Assembly (NCBI GenBank): GCA_937949555.1
Contig: CALEDV010000027.1
Span: 1-64,000, forward strand
Reading direction: 5' to 3'
Source: an uncultured bacterium
GTDB taxonomy: Bacteria; Nitrospirota; Thermodesulfovibrionia; Thermodesulfovibrionales; Dissulfurispiraceae
Length of the DNA stretch: 64,000 nucleotides
The translations under genes were made by a program, and so were the position numbers. Under the pieces are notes generated by a model, which did no database searches, was not told the origin of the DNA, and saw nothing but the letters and a program-made list of their open reading frames with translations. Numbering within the stretch: the first letter of the stretch is position 1; each line of letters begins with the position of its first letter. Positions 28,410-37,742 of the stretch are shown in pieces.

Positions 28410-29285
28410 TTGAAAGGTATCATATTAGCAGGCGGTAGTGGCACAAGGCTTTACCCCATCACCATACCGGTTTGCAAACAGTTACTCCCAATTTATGACA
28501 AACCAATGCTCTATTACCCCCTGTCAATACTGATGCTTTCAGGTATCAGGGAGATATTGATTATTTCCACACCAAGAGACACCCCCCGCCTTCAAGAGAT
28601 CTTCGGCAACGGAAGCCAAATTGGGCTCTCACTGAGCTATGTGATACAAGACTATCCAAGGGGGCTTGCAGAGGCATTTATACTGGGCGAATCCTTTATG
28701 GGTAATGATGATGCATGTCTCATACTTGGTGACAATATATTCTTCGGCCATGGCCTTACAGGGCTTTTAAGAAAGGCCAAGGAACACATAGCCACTAAGG
28801 GAGGGGCTGTGGTGTTTGGTTACTATGTCACAGACCCTGAGAGATACGGCGTTGTGGAGTTTGATGCTGCTGGCAATGCGGTATCTATTGAAGAAAAGCC
28901 AAAGAAACCAAGGTCTAACTATGCTGTTACGGGCCTTTACTTCTATGATAACTCTGTCATAGAGATTGCAAGGTCTGTGAGGCCCTCACATAGGGGTGAG
29001 CTTGAGATTACCGATGTAAACAGGGCCTATCTGGCAAAGGGCAAGTTGTCGGTGGAGCTTTTAGGTAGGGGCTATGCATGGCTTGATACAGGCACAGCAG
29101 AGAGCCTCCTTGAGGCCGGCAACTTTATATCCACCATAGAAAAGAGACAGGGCCTGAAGATCGCCTGCATTGAGGAGATAGCCTTCAAACTTGGTTACAT
29201 CTCTAAAGAGGATTTGAACCGTATTGCAGAGGGCTATAGGAATGACTACGGCCGCTATCTTGCAAATATAGCAAAGGAGGCCTGA
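28410..29285 (+). CDS. rfbA: Glucose-1-phosphate thymidylyltransferase
   Basis: A 291-residue nucleotidyltransferase making dTDP-glucose from glucose-1-phosphate and dTTP. The nucleotide loop [15 protein letters not shown] is at the N-terminus, followed by [25 protein letters not shown] (metal-binding aspartate), VVEFD and [27 protein letters not shown] precedes the start; the codon at 28410 is TTG (TTGAAAGGTATC), giving MKGIILAGG. It leads the rfbA-rfbC-rfbB operon for dTDP-4-keto-rhamnose or rhamnose sugars of the cell surface. Confidence 0.95.
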   Translation: MKGIILAGGSGTRLYPITIPVCKQLLPIYDKPMLYYPLSILMLSGIREILIISTPRDTPRLQEIFGNGSQIGLSLSYVIQDYPRGLAEAFILGESFMGNDDACLILGDNIFFGHGLTGLLRKAKEHIATKGGAVVFGYYVTDPERYGVVEFDAAGNAVSIEEKPKKPRSNYAVTGLYFYDNSVIEIARSVRPSHRGELEITDVNRAYLAKGKLSVELLGRGYAWLDTGTAESLLEAGNFISTIEKRQGLKIACIEEIAFKLGYISKEDLNRIAEGYRNDYGRYLANIAKEA

Positions 29286-29286
29286 C

Positions 29287-29853
29287 ATGCCCTTTGAGTT
29301 CAAAAGCCTTGCGATCAAAGAGGTGATTTTGATAAAGCCTAAGAGGTTCGTTGACAATAGGGGATTCTTCCTTGAGACATACAAGAGGTCTGAGTTTATC
29401 AAGGCAGGTATCAAAGAGGACTTTGTGCAACACAATCACTCACGGTCATCAAAGGGCGTCTTAAGGGGGCTACACTATCAAATGCATCCCTATGCCCAGG
29501 GAAAACTCATAAGGTGCATCAGGGGGGCCATACTCGATGTGGCGGTTGACATCAGAAAGGGATCTCCTACATATGGTGCATGGACGGCCGAGGTGCTCTC
29601 TGAAGACAACGGTTTGATGCTATTTATACCCCTTGGATTTGCCCATGGATTTCTCACCCTTGCCGACGATACAGAGATCATCTATACCTGTACATCTGAG
29701 TATGCCCCTGAATACGATAGAGGCATAATATGGAATGACAAAGACATCGGCATCAAATGGGGTTGCGACACCCCAGCCCTATCGCCAAAGGATGCGCAGC
29801 TCCCATCACTGAAGGACGCAGAAAACAATTTTATCTATCAGGAGAGTCTATGA
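29287..29853 (+). CDS. rfbC: dTDP-4-dehydrorhamnose 3,5-epimerase
   Basis: A 188-residue cupin epimerase. Conserved pieces are RGFFLETYKRSEF, FVQHNHSRSSKGVLRGLHYQ (the catalytic histidine region), GKLIRCIRGAILDVAVDIRK, and IPLGFAHGFLTL. It starts 1 bp after rfbA and its stop overlaps the rfbB start (ATGA). The reductase rfbD, which would finish dTDP-L-rhamnose, is not in this cluster. Confidence 0.95.
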   Translation: MPFEFKSLAIKEVILIKPKRFVDNRGFFLETYKRSEFIKAGIKEDFVQHNHSRSSKGVLRGLHYQMHPYAQGKLIRCIRGAILDVAVDIRKGSPTYGAWTAEVLSEDNGLMLFIPLGFAHGFLTLADDTEIIYTCTSEYAPEYDRGIIWNDKDIGIKWGCDTPALSPKDAQLPSLKDAENNFIYQESL

Positions 29854-30842
29854 AAAGGATGCTCGTTACTGGAGGCGCAGGTTTTATAGGCAGTGAATTT
29901 GTCAGACAGGCCGTAGGTTCCTATGATGTAGCCGTTATAGATTGCCTAACCTACGCAGGGGATGTGGAGAGATTGTCAACAGTGAAGAGTGATATAAGGT
30001 TTTATCAGGCTGATATTACAGACCCTGAAAAGACAAGGCATATCATAAACACCGAGAGACCTGATATCTTAGTGCACTGGGCTGCGGAGAGCCATGTGGA
30101 CAGGAGCATACTAAATGCATCGCCCTTCATTGATACAAACATCAAGGGGACGCAGGTACTGCTCGATTGTGCAAGGGCGGTGGGTTTAAGCCTGTTTGTA
30201 AACATATCCACCGATGAGGTCTATGGAGACCTTGATGAAAAGGGGCAGTTTACTGAAACCACCTGCCTTAATCCAAGCTCTCCATACTCAGTCAGCAAGG
30301 CAGCACAGGACATGCTCGGCAGGGCATACCATAGAACACACAAACTACCTGTGATCACCCTTAGACCTTCAAACAACTACGGATACTGGCAGTATCCAGA
30401 GAAACTCCTACCTGTCATCATATTTAAGGCTTACAACAACGAAAGGATACCAATATACGGCAAGGGGGAAAATGTGAGGGAGTGGCTCCATGTCTCAGAC
30501 TGTGCGAGGGCAGTGCTCGAGGTTATAGAAAAGGGCAAGACAGGAGAGGTTTACAACATCGGTAGTGGCAACGAGGAGAGGAACATTGATGTGGTAAAGA
30601 CAGTGCTTAAGATTATGAACAAGCCTGAGTCCCTTATCGAGTTTGTGCCCGACAGACCTGGTCATGACTTTCGCTATAGCCTTAATTGCTCTAAGATAAA
30701 AGAAGAGATAAACTGGTCCCCTACAGTGGATTTTCAAAAGGGGCTATATGAAACAACAAGCTGGTATCTGTCAAACCTCCAGTGGGTTGAGGGGAAATTG
30801 GCAGCCCTAAGACAATACTGGGATAAGGTTTACAGACCCTAA
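29850..30842 (+). CDS. rfbB: dTDP-glucose 4,6-dehydratase
   Basis: The open frame begins 93 bp earlier inside rfbC, but the ATG at 29850, preceded by GGAGAG and overlapping the rfbC stop as ATGA, gives the proper N-terminus KRMLVTGGAGFIGSEFVRQ. The 330-residue SDR enzyme converts dTDP-glucose to dTDP-4-keto-6-deoxyglucose. The NAD motif is GGAGFIG, followed by HWAAESHVDRSI, STDEVYGDL, and the catalytic YSVSKAAQD. RPSNNYGYWQYPEKLLPV is also typical. Confidence 0.95.
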   Translation: MKRMLVTGGAGFIGSEFVRQAVGSYDVAVIDCLTYAGDVERLSTVKSDIRFYQADITDPEKTRHIINTERPDILVHWAAESHVDRSILNASPFIDTNIKGTQVLLDCARAVGLSLFVNISTDEVYGDLDEKGQFTETTCLNPSSPYSVSKAAQDMLGRAYHRTHKLPVITLRPSNNYGYWQYPEKLLPVIIFKAYNNERIPIYGKGENVREWLHVSDCARAVLEVIEKGKTGEVYNIGSGNEERNIDVVKTVLKIMNKPESLIEFVPDRPGHDFRYSLNCSKIKEEINWSPTVDFQKGLYETTSWYLSNLQWVEGKLAALRQYWDKVYRP

Positions 30843-30919
30843 ATGCTTGTGTTAATCTAACAGGCTTTTAAAAGGGACTTTAAAAAATAATATTTCAATG
30901 AAAGGTGGTGATTTATTCA

Positions 30920-31189
30920 ATGTCTATTGACAAGGAGAGGAAAAGAGAATTGATAGAATCCTATCGAGTACACGATAAGGACTCAGGGTCGCCTGAGGTG
31001 CAGATTGCCTTGCTAACAGAAAGGATCTCATCTCTTACCGAACACTTTAAAATCCATAAAAAGGATCATCATTCAAGAAGAGGTTTACTGAAACTTGTAG
31101 CCCAAAGAAAGAAACTCATAAGCTATCTTAAATCAAACGACAAAAAGAGATATGACAACATATTGGGACGCCTCGGCTTAAGGAAATAA
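30920..31189 (+). CDS. rpsO: 30S ribosomal protein S15
   Basis: A GTG at 30905 would add five residues, but the ATG at 30920, with AGGTGGTG upstream, gives the usual 89-residue S15 starting [18 protein letters not shown]. The rRNA-binding residues are in the conserved [19 protein letters not shown] stretch. It precedes pnp, as in many bacteria, separated by a strong hairpin. Confidence 0.98.
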   Translation: MSIDKERKRELIESYRVHDKDSGSPEVQIALLTERISSLTEHFKIHKKDHHSRRGLLKLVAQRKKLISYLKSNDKKRYDNILGRLGLRK

Positions 31190-31214
31190 GAATCCTTTTT
31201 TTAAGGATTCTTAT
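31186..31214 (+). promoter_or_regulatory. rpsO-pnp intercistronic hairpin
   Basis: A perfect 12-bp stem ATAAGAATCCTT/AAGGATTCTTAT with a T5 loop begins within the rpsO stop codon. It is not followed by a T run on the plus strand. In E. coli this spacer holds the rpsO terminator and an RNase III processing site that controls pnp; the same role is likely here but is inference. Confidence 0.6.
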
Positions 31215-31264
31215 AATCCCCATTTTATCAAATAAATCCAACTAAGGAGTTCAGAAGAATTTAC

Positions 31265-33382
31265 ATGACCAAGGTAGAGACCACATTTAAAGGACGACAG
31301 TTAATCATTGAGACAGGACAGATTGCAAGGCAATCAGACGGTTCCGTATTAGTCAAATATGGCGACACCTATGTGCTTGCCACAGTAGTTGCAGATGAAA
31401 ATCGGAGAGAAGGACTTGATTTCTTCCCTTTGACTATAGATTATCAAGAGAAAACCTATGCAGCAGGAAAGATACCCGGAGGCTTCTTCAAGCGCGAGGG
31501 TAAACCTACAGAGAAAGAGGTGCTTACCTCAAGGCTCATTGACAGACCTATCAGACCGCTATTTCCAAAGGATTTTTATCAGGAGACCCAGGGCATTGTA
31601 TCAGTGCTATCCTTTGGGGATGAGAATGTTGCAGATTTATTGGGCATCATAGGCATGTCTGCTGCAACCCACATCTCCGATATCCCATTCAACGGACCTG
31701 CTGCAGCCGTAAGGATCGGCATGAAAGGGGGCGAGTTTATCATAAACCCTACCTTAGGGGAGTCGGAAAATCTCTCGCTTAACCTTGTGGTTGCTGGGAC
31801 TGCCGATGCAGTAATTATGGTTGAGGGCGGTGGTGCAGAGGTAAGCGAAGAGACTATTATGCAGGCTATTGATCTTGCTCATGAAAATATAAAAGGGCTA
31901 ACGAGACTTCAGGATGAGTTGAGAGAAAAGGTAGGTAAGGAGAAAAAGCCCCTTACCCCATCACCCAAATATCCTCAGCTCATAGAAGACGTAAGGTCCT
32001 TTGTCTCCCAGAAGATAAAGACAGCCATCAGTATACCAGGCAAACAAAGGAGACAGGAGGCGCTCAATGCCATCCTTGAGGAGACCCTTAAAAACTTCAA
32101 TACTGAGAGCTCTGCAGAAAAATATACAAACAATGCCAAACAGGATATTAAACGTCTTGTTACAAATATATTTGAGGACTACGAAAAGGAGATTGTGCGC
32201 TCCATGATAGTAAATGAAGGGATTAGGGCAGACTCCCGAAAGACCGATGAGATTAGGAATATCTCCTGTTATACAGGGATATTGCCGAGGGCCCATGGGT
32301 CTGCGCTTTTTGTAAGAGGAGAAACCCAGTCCTTGGTAGTTACCACCCTTGGAACCCATGACGATGAGCAGAGGGTGGAGACCCTGGAGGGTGATTCTTT
32401 TAAATCCTTTATGCTCCATTACAACTTTCCCCCCTTCAGTGTTGGCGAGGTCAAGCCTCTCAGGTCTCCTGGCAGGAGGGAGATAGGACATGGTGCCCTT
32501 GCTGAGAGGGCATTAAAGTATGTAATTCCAGAGAAGGATGTCTTCCCTTACACCATAAGAATAGTGTCTGACATACTGGAGTCTAACGGTTCTTCATCGA
32601 TGGCAACGGTTTGCGGAGCCACCCTGTCACTAATGGATGCTGGAGTCCCTATCAAGGCGCCTGTGGCTGGCATAGCAATGGGACTCATAAAGGAGGCAGA
32701 CAGGACCATTGTTCTGACCGATATCCTTGGCCTTGAAGACCACTTGGGGGATATGGACTTCAAAGTTGCAGGCACAGAGCAGGGCATTACCGCCTTTCAG
32801 ATGGATGTTAAAATCAATGGCGTTGACAGGCAGATAATGTCTCACGCCCTTGAGCAGGCGAGGAAAGGGAGACTCTTTATACTGGAAAAGATCAAAGAGG
32901 CCCTACCGGAGCCTCGCAAGGAATTATCGCCCTATGCCCCCCGTATATATAAGATGCGCATAAAGCAGGAGAAGATCCGAGATGTGATAGGCTCAGGCGG
33001 GAAGGTAATAAGGGGAATTATTGAACAGACAGGCGTCAAGATAGATATAGATGACAGCGGTGAGGTAAACATAGCCTCCTCTGACAATAATTCAGCACAA
33101 AGGGCAATTGAACTCATAAAGGGAATCGTAGAAGAGCCTGAATTAGGAAAGATTTATCTTGGCAAGGTAAAAAGGATTGCTGACTTTGGCGCTTTTGTTG
33201 AGATTATTCCAGGCACTGACGGATTACTGCACATCTCCCAGATAGCTGAAAGGAGGATAGCCAAGGTTACCGATGAGATCAACATCGGTGATGAAGTGCT
33301 GGTGAAGGTCATTGAAATAGACCCTCAGGGCAAGATAAGACTCAGCAGAAAAGAGGCTATGCGGGAACAGTCTAAGGCATAA
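31265..33382 (+). CDS. pnp: Polyribonucleotide nucleotidyltransferase (PNPase)
   Basis: A 705-residue phosphorolytic 3'-5' exoribonuclease. Two RNase PH domains (about 1-215 and 310-540) flank a helical linker; the catalytic part holds RRDGR-like and GDFKVAG-type regions (DHLGDMDFKVAGTEQGITA). A KH domain with IRDVIGSGGKVIRGIIEQTG (~565-585) and an S1 domain with GKVKRIADFGAFVEIIPGTD (~630-650) end the protein. It acts in mRNA turnover. It is followed after 2 bp by an M16 peptidase gene, a common bacterial arrangement. Confidence 0.97.
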   Translation: MTKVETTFKGRQLIIETGQIARQSDGSVLVKYGDTYVLATVVADENRREGLDFFPLTIDYQEKTYAAGKIPGGFFKREGKPTEKEVLTSRLIDRPIRPLFPKDFYQETQGIVSVLSFGDENVADLLGIIGMSAATHISDIPFNGPAAAVRIGMKGGEFIINPTLGESENLSLNLVVAGTADAVIMVEGGGAEVSEETIMQAIDLAHENIKGLTRLQDELREKVGKEKKPLTPSPKYPQLIEDVRSFVSQKIKTAISIPGKQRRQEALNAILEETLKNFNTESSAEKYTNNAKQDIKRLVTNIFEDYEKEIVRSMIVNEGIRADSRKTDEIRNISCYTGILPRAHGSALFVRGETQSLVVTTLGTHDDEQRVETLEGDSFKSFMLHYNFPPFSVGEVKPLRSPGRREIGHGALAERALKYVIPEKDVFPYTIRIVSDILESNGSSSMATVCGATLSLMDAGVPIKAPVAGIAMGLIKEADRTIVLTDILGLEDHLGDMDFKVAGTEQGITAFQMDVKINGVDRQIMSHALEQARKGRLFILEKIKEALPEPRKELSPYAPRIYKMRIKQEKIRDVIGSGGKVIRGIIEQTGVKIDIDDSGEVNIASSDNNSAQRAIELIKGIVEEPELGKIYLGKVKRIADFGAFVEIIPGTDGLLHISQIAERRIAKVTDEINIGDEVLVKVIEIDPQGKIRLSRKEAMREQSKA

Positions 33383-33384
33383 TA

Positions 33385-34629
33385 ATGTTTAGGAAGGCGC
33401 TGCTTCATAATGGGATACCAGTTGTAATGGAGCAACTGAACAATTTTCGCTCCTTTATTATTGGAATATGGGTTAAGGTAGGCTCAAGGAATGAACCTCC
33501 TGAAGAAAATGGGATATCCCATTTTCTTGAGCATATGTTTTTTAAGGGCACAGAGAAGAGGACTCCCTCTGACATAGCCTTTGAGATTGACTCCCTTGGG
33601 GGAGACCTTAATGCCTTTACAAGCCGTGAAAACACTGCCTTCTATGTCAAGGTGCTCGACGAGTATAAAGAATCGGCAATTGACCTGCTTTCTGATATCT
33701 TTATACATTCAAAATTTCCCGATGAGGAGATAGAAAAAGAAAAGGGTGTGATAAAGGAGGAGATCAAGTTAGTTGAAGACACCCCTGATGACTACATCCA
33801 CGATCTATTCAATAAGACCATTTGGGGTGACGAGGGATTAGGACAACCCGTCTTGGGTAGAAGGGATACAATAAGGCACTTTTCAAGGGAAAGCCTGCTC
33901 ACTCATGTGGAAAGATATTACGGCACCGCAGATATGGTCATATCCTGTGCAGGCAAGTTCGATCATCAGGATGTAATTGACAAGTTAAATCATTACTTTG
34001 GAAATCTCAGAAGGGGGTCAGCGCCTGCTATGAAGGGGACCAACACCTTCAAATCTGAGACCGCAATTTATGAAAAGGACCTCTCAGAGGTCCATCTCTG
34101 TATTGGGGTAGAGGCAATACCCTTTGCAAGCCCTGAGAGATATGACCTCGCCCTATTGAACTCGATATTGGGGGCAAGTGTGAGTTCAAGGCTTTTTCAG
34201 GAAATACGGGAGAAAAAGGGTTATGCCTACTCAATATTTTCCTTTACCTCCTCCTATAAGGACACAGGATATTGGGCAGTCTATGCAGGCACAGGAAGAA
34301 AGAAGGCAAGGGCCGTCTCTGAGATGATCCTAAGGGAAATGAAGGGTTTATATGCAACCATTACGGAACAGGAACTCAAGAGGGCAAAGGACCAAATAAA
34401 GGGCAATCTCCTTTTGGGGCTTGAATCCACAAGTGCAAGGATGCAGAGCATTGCGCGGCAGGAGATCTATTTTGGCAGATATTTCTCAAATCAAGAAATA
34501 ATAAAGGCCATAGAAGCCGTAAGTCTAAAGAATGTCAAAGACCTCGCATACAGGCTTATAAACAATGGTAAGGGTTGCCTTGTTGGATTGGGTCCTATAG
34601 ACAAAGAGGAATTCAAAGGGCTTATATAA
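33385..34629 (+). CDS. M16 family zinc peptidase
   Basis: A 414-residue pitrilysin/processing-peptidase-like protein. The inverted zinc motif is HFLEHMFFKGTEKR (HxxEH at about 47-51) with the distal glutamate in EKGVIKEEIKLVEDTP (~120-135). The second, inactive half has REKKGYAYSIFSFTSSY. It resembles the B. subtilis YmxG/MlpA group, often next to pnp. The physiological substrate is unknown. It begins 2 bp after pnp and is probably in the same transcript. Confidence 0.9.
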   Translation: MFRKALLHNGIPVVMEQLNNFRSFIIGIWVKVGSRNEPPEENGISHFLEHMFFKGTEKRTPSDIAFEIDSLGGDLNAFTSRENTAFYVKVLDEYKESAIDLLSDIFIHSKFPDEEIEKEKGVIKEEIKLVEDTPDDYIHDLFNKTIWGDEGLGQPVLGRRDTIRHFSRESLLTHVERYYGTADMVISCAGKFDHQDVIDKLNHYFGNLRRGSAPAMKGTNTFKSETAIYEKDLSEVHLCIGVEAIPFASPERYDLALLNSILGASVSSRLFQEIREKKGYAYSIFSFTSSYKDTGYWAVYAGTGRKKARAVSEMILREMKGLYATITEQELKRAKDQIKGNLLLGLESTSARMQSIARQEIYFGRYFSNQEIIKAIEAVSLKNVKDLAYRLINNGKGCLVGLGPIDKEEFKGLI

Positions 34630-34718
34630 CCCAAGATAACAGACAGAGATCAAAAGACTCAGACCCTATCGCTGAGCTTGTTCTTAAATAACTATGGCGG
34701 CAAAAAATGGGGCTTGTC

Positions 34719-35552
34719 CTATTGTTTCGTATAAATACCAAATAATGTGATCAATACACTCACTACCGTAAAACCCATCACCATAAACCACTGCATAAAG
34801 TTAAACCTCTTTTCTATTGCATCAAAACGGACATTCATCTCCTTCTGCAAGGCATCAAAACGGACATTCGTCTCCTTCTGCAAGGCATCAATTCGAGCAT
34901 TCGTCTCCTTCTGCAAAGCATCAATTCGAGCATTCGTCTCCTTTTGTAAGGCATCAAAACGGCCATTTGTCTCTTTCTTTAAGATGTCAATTTGGATATT
35001 TGTCTCAAGCTGTAAGGCCTCAAACCTCTTATCTGTTGCCTCAAAACGAGTAACCATCTCAAGCTGTAAGGCCTCAAACCTCTTATCTGTTGCCTCAAAA
35101 CGGGCAACCATCTCGCGCTGTAAGGCCTCAAACCTCTTCTCTGAGGCCTCAAAACGAGTAACCATCTCGCGCTGTAAGGCCTCAAACCTCTTATCTGTTG
35201 CCTCAAAACGAGTAACCATCTCGCGCTGTAAGGCCTCAAACCTCTTATCTGTTGCCTCAAAACGAGTAACCAACTCGCGCTGTAAGGCCTCAAACCTCTT
35301 CTCTGAGGCCTCAAAACGAGTAACCAACTCACGCTGAAGCGCTACAAACTGCACATGTTGCGACTCCCTTAGATACTTGAGTTCCTCTTCTACCCTTATT
35401 ATCCTCTCAATAAGCGATAGCTCCTTAAGACGTAACTCATTGGCAGTCACATATTCCTCTATGGCAGTCTTAATTTGCTTGTCTACGAATTCTTTTACGG
35501 TATTCTCAATGGTTGCTTCTGTAAAGGTATCTGCTGTTGATACTGGTGTCAT
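34719..35552 (-). CDS. Repeat-rich coiled-coil protein with C-terminal membrane anchor
   Basis: A 277-residue protein with no recognised enzyme domain. After ~70 unique residues there are six copies of an 18-residue unit (FEALQREMVTRFEATDKR type; 54-bp period, 35014-35337), then about five copies of an 11-residue unit (DALQKETNARI type; 33-bp period, ~34815-35010). Both are made of coiled-coil heptad/hendecad patterns. A single membrane helix near the C-terminus (WFMVMGFTVVSVLITLFGIY) anchors it. DUF1640/Bdr-like proteins share this design. Unit copy number may change by slippage. It stands alone between the M16 gene and scpA; a fragment of similar type lies at 52419. Confidence 0.75.
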   Translation of the reverse strand: MTPVSTADTFTEATIENTVKEFVDKQIKTAIEEYVTANELRLKELSLIERIIRVEEELKYLRESQHVQFVALQRELVTRFEASEKRFEALQRELVTRFEATDKRFEALQREMVTRFEATDKRFEALQREMVTRFEASEKRFEALQREMVARFEATDKRFEALQLEMVTRFEATDKRFEALQLETNIQIDILKKETNGRFDALQKETNARIDALQKETNARIDALQKETNVRFDALQKEMNVRFDAIEKRFNFMQWFMVMGFTVVSVLITLFGIYTKQ

Positions 35553-35610
35553 CTCTTATAGCCTCCTGTGAGATACTAACATAATAATGGGTGATAAATG
35601 AAGGGGTGTG

Positions 35611-35781
35611 GGGGGTCAGGTCTTGAATCATCAGCTTTTAAGCTCAAAATCCCCCAATAGCCGCTGAGCTAAGATAGCCGCTCTACGCCTTCAGATGTCA
35701 CAGGATATACTGGCCCTGGATATTCGCCCTTTGGATTAGTCCTATCAGCGTTAAAAATTATATTTCAAGACCTGACCCCAT
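35611..35781. repeat. REP pair without transposase (REPIN-like element)
   Basis: GGGGGTCAGGTCTTGAAT at 35611-35628 is inverted at 35761-35781 (TATTTCAAGACCTGACCCCAT). The same sequence bounds the transposase gene at 60671-61604, so this ~170-bp unit looks like a non-autonomous relative. Just beyond its right end the 13-bp CTGACCCCATTCT is tandemly repeated (35772-35797). It sits between the coiled-coil gene and scpA, not in a coding region. Confidence 0.75.
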
Positions 35782-35818
35782 TCTCTGACCCCATTCTCTT
35801 GCTCAAAGCGCCGAGGGC

Positions 35819-36580
35819 TTAAGACGCCTCCTCATAGCTAAGGCTCTCAACATCTCTATCGGACTTGATAATCCATATTACACCCCTGAATCCCTCTTGA
35901 TAAGCCCTCGCAAGGCCAAGCTTTACTATCTCCAGTATGGCAAGAAAGGATAAAATAATCTGTATCCTGGTTCTGTCCCCTGCAAAGAGATCCTCAAATC
36001 TTACGGTTTTATTATCATAAATCTTCTCCATAACAAACTTTATCTTGTCTTTCAGGGTCAGCATCTCCCGTGTAATCAATAGGGTTTCTGGAGGTGCCTT
36101 CGATATGATTCGTCTTAGGGCAGTAAGCATGTCAAAGATATTAAGGTCAAAGAGTTGAAGTTCAGGCTCTAAAGTATCCTCTTCTGGGCATTCCCGAGAA
36201 AATATATTTGCCCACAACTCCTCCCTCTCCCTCATCTTTAAAGAGGCCTCCTTGAATGCCTGATATTCCAATAATCTGTTAACGAGATTACTACGGGGAT
36301 CATCCTCCTCCTGTCCCTGCTCCTGTGTCTCTTCTACTGGCAGCAGCATCCTTGATTTTATGTATATCAATGTGGATGCCATAACAATGAATTCAGAGGC
36401 AATCTCCAGATTTAGCTCCTTCATTGCCTCTAAATAATCCAGATACTGCCTTGTGATAAGCGATATAGGGATATCGTAGATGTCAACCTTGTTTTCCCTT
36501 ATCAAATGAAGCAGCAAGTCAAGGGGGCCCTCAAAAAGGGGCACCTTGACGCTGTATCGGTTTTCAGGGGAAAGAGCCAT
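35819..36580 (-). CDS. scpA: Segregation and condensation protein A
   Basis: A 253-residue kleisin that joins Smc and ScpB in the bacterial condensin. The N-terminus YSVKVPLFEGPLDLLLHLIR is the family signature; EFIVMASTLIYIKSRMLLP follows, and the C-terminal winged helix holds FLAILEIVKLGLARAYQ. An acidic stretch (EETQEQGQEEDDP) lies in the middle as in many ScpA proteins. scpB is not adjacent. A 200-bp spacer separates it from hisG upstream on the same strand. Confidence 0.94.
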   Translation of the reverse strand: MALSPENRYSVKVPLFEGPLDLLLHLIRENKVDIYDIPISLITRQYLDYLEAMKELNLEIASEFIVMASTLIYIKSRMLLPVEETQEQGQEEDDPRSNLVNRLLEYQAFKEASLKMREREELWANIFSRECPEEDTLEPELQLFDLNIFDMLTALRRIISKAPPETLLITREMLTLKDKIKFVMEKIYDNKTVRFEDLFAGDRTRIQIILSFLAILEIVKLGLARAYQEGFRGVIWIIKSDRDVESLSYEEAS

Positions 36581-36786
36581 TAATTATTGTTCACAAAGGG
36601 CAGCTAAATTAACCACCAAACCACAGATTAGTTTATAAAGGTCATTTTTGCATATAAGATATCAGGTTCTTCCAAAGGCCTGAACATTAATCAAGAACCT
36701 CACAGAAACCCATAGACCTATTAATCTCTTGCACAAGCATTAATTGCACGCCCATGAGTCTCTGTGACAAAGCCATTAACCACCAC

Positions 36787-37671
36787 TCAGGGGATCACCT
36801 TGTTTAAGGGATACTCTACTATTCCTGAGGCTCCGGCATTCTTGAGCTTAGGGATGATGTCCCTTGCCGTGCTCTCATTAATGACCACATCAATGGCATA
36901 CCAGTCCTTATCACTCAGGGAAGATACTGTAGGAGAGTGCATAGCGCTTAAAAGGCTAAGCACCTTTTTGAAAGAACTCTCGGGGACATTCATCTTGAGC
37001 CCAACCTTTTCCTCAGCCATAAGCGCCCCTTTAAGAAGCATAGCGATGTTTTCCATCTTGGTCCTCTTCCATTTGTCCTGCCATGCCTTTTTGTTTGCTA
37101 TAAAACGGGTAGTAGACTCTATGATGGTCTCCACTATTCTGAGGTTATTTGCCCTCAAAGAAGACCCTGTTTCGGTAAGCTCCACAATAGCATCGGCAAG
37201 ATAAGGAGGTTTGACCTCAGTGGCGCCCCAGGAAAAGTCCACTTGCGCCTTTATCCCCTTTGATTGAAGATACCTCTTTGTAAACTCCACGAGTTCTGTG
37301 GCTATCCTCTTGCCCTTCAGATCCTTGATGGATTTGATGGGTGAATCTACTGGCACTGCCACTACCCAGCGCACAGGTCTAAAACCTCCCTTGCCATAAA
37401 TGAGTTCGGACACCTCTACCACCGAGGCGTCCTGTTCTAAAACCCAATCATGTCCTGTTAACCCACAGTCTAAATGTCCATCCTGCACATATCTCGCCAT
37501 CTCTTGTGCCCTTATTAACATAGAAACTATCTCAGGGTCATCAAATATGGGATAGTAGGAGCGTTCTGAAACACTCACATGATAACCTGCCTTCCTAAAG
37601 AGTCTGAGTGTTGCCTCCTGGAGACTACCCTTTGGCAGTCCAAGCTTCAGAGACCTCTTATCTTTATCCAT
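36787..37671 (-). CDS. hisG: ATP phosphoribosyltransferase, long form
   Basis: The ATG at 37671 is chosen because AAAGGAGAT stands about 10 bases before it; an upstream ATG at 37692 overlaps that ribosome-binding site. The 294-residue enzyme starts [20 protein letters not shown] and catalyses the first step of histidine synthesis. Conserved parts are [25 protein letters not shown], and [18 protein letters not shown] (PRPP loop). The ~80-residue C-terminal ACT-like domain marks the long, histidine-inhibited form that does not need HisZ. It follows the aldolase gene by about 70 bp. Confidence 0.95.
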   Translation of the reverse strand: MDKDKRSLKLGLPKGSLQEATLRLFRKAGYHVSVSERSYYPIFDDPEIVSMLIRAQEMARYVQDGHLDCGLTGHDWVLEQDASVVEVSELIYGKGGFRPVRWVVAVPVDSPIKSIKDLKGKRIATELVEFTKRYLQSKGIKAQVDFSWGATEVKPPYLADAIVELTETGSSLRANNLRIVETIIESTTRFIANKKAWQDKWKRTKMENIAMLLKGALMAEEKVGLKMNVPESSFKKVLSLLSAMHSPTVSSLSDKDWYAIDVVINESTARDIIPKLKNAGASGIVEYPLNKVIP

Positions 37672-37742
37672 TAAACAAATATCTCCTTTCATCTATTTGG
37701 TCATTTAATAACCTTAAAGAACTGCCCTATAACTGTATTGCA

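Noticed and set aside
34979-35332. A 117-codon repetitive frame on the same strand as the coiled-coil gene
   Set aside because: It is an out-of-frame reading of the 54-bp repeats; repetition alone keeps it free of stops.
34815-35337. Regular short direct repeats resembling a CRISPR array
   Set aside because: The periods are 54 and 33 bp without unique spacers, and all units lie in one open reading frame coding for coiled coil.
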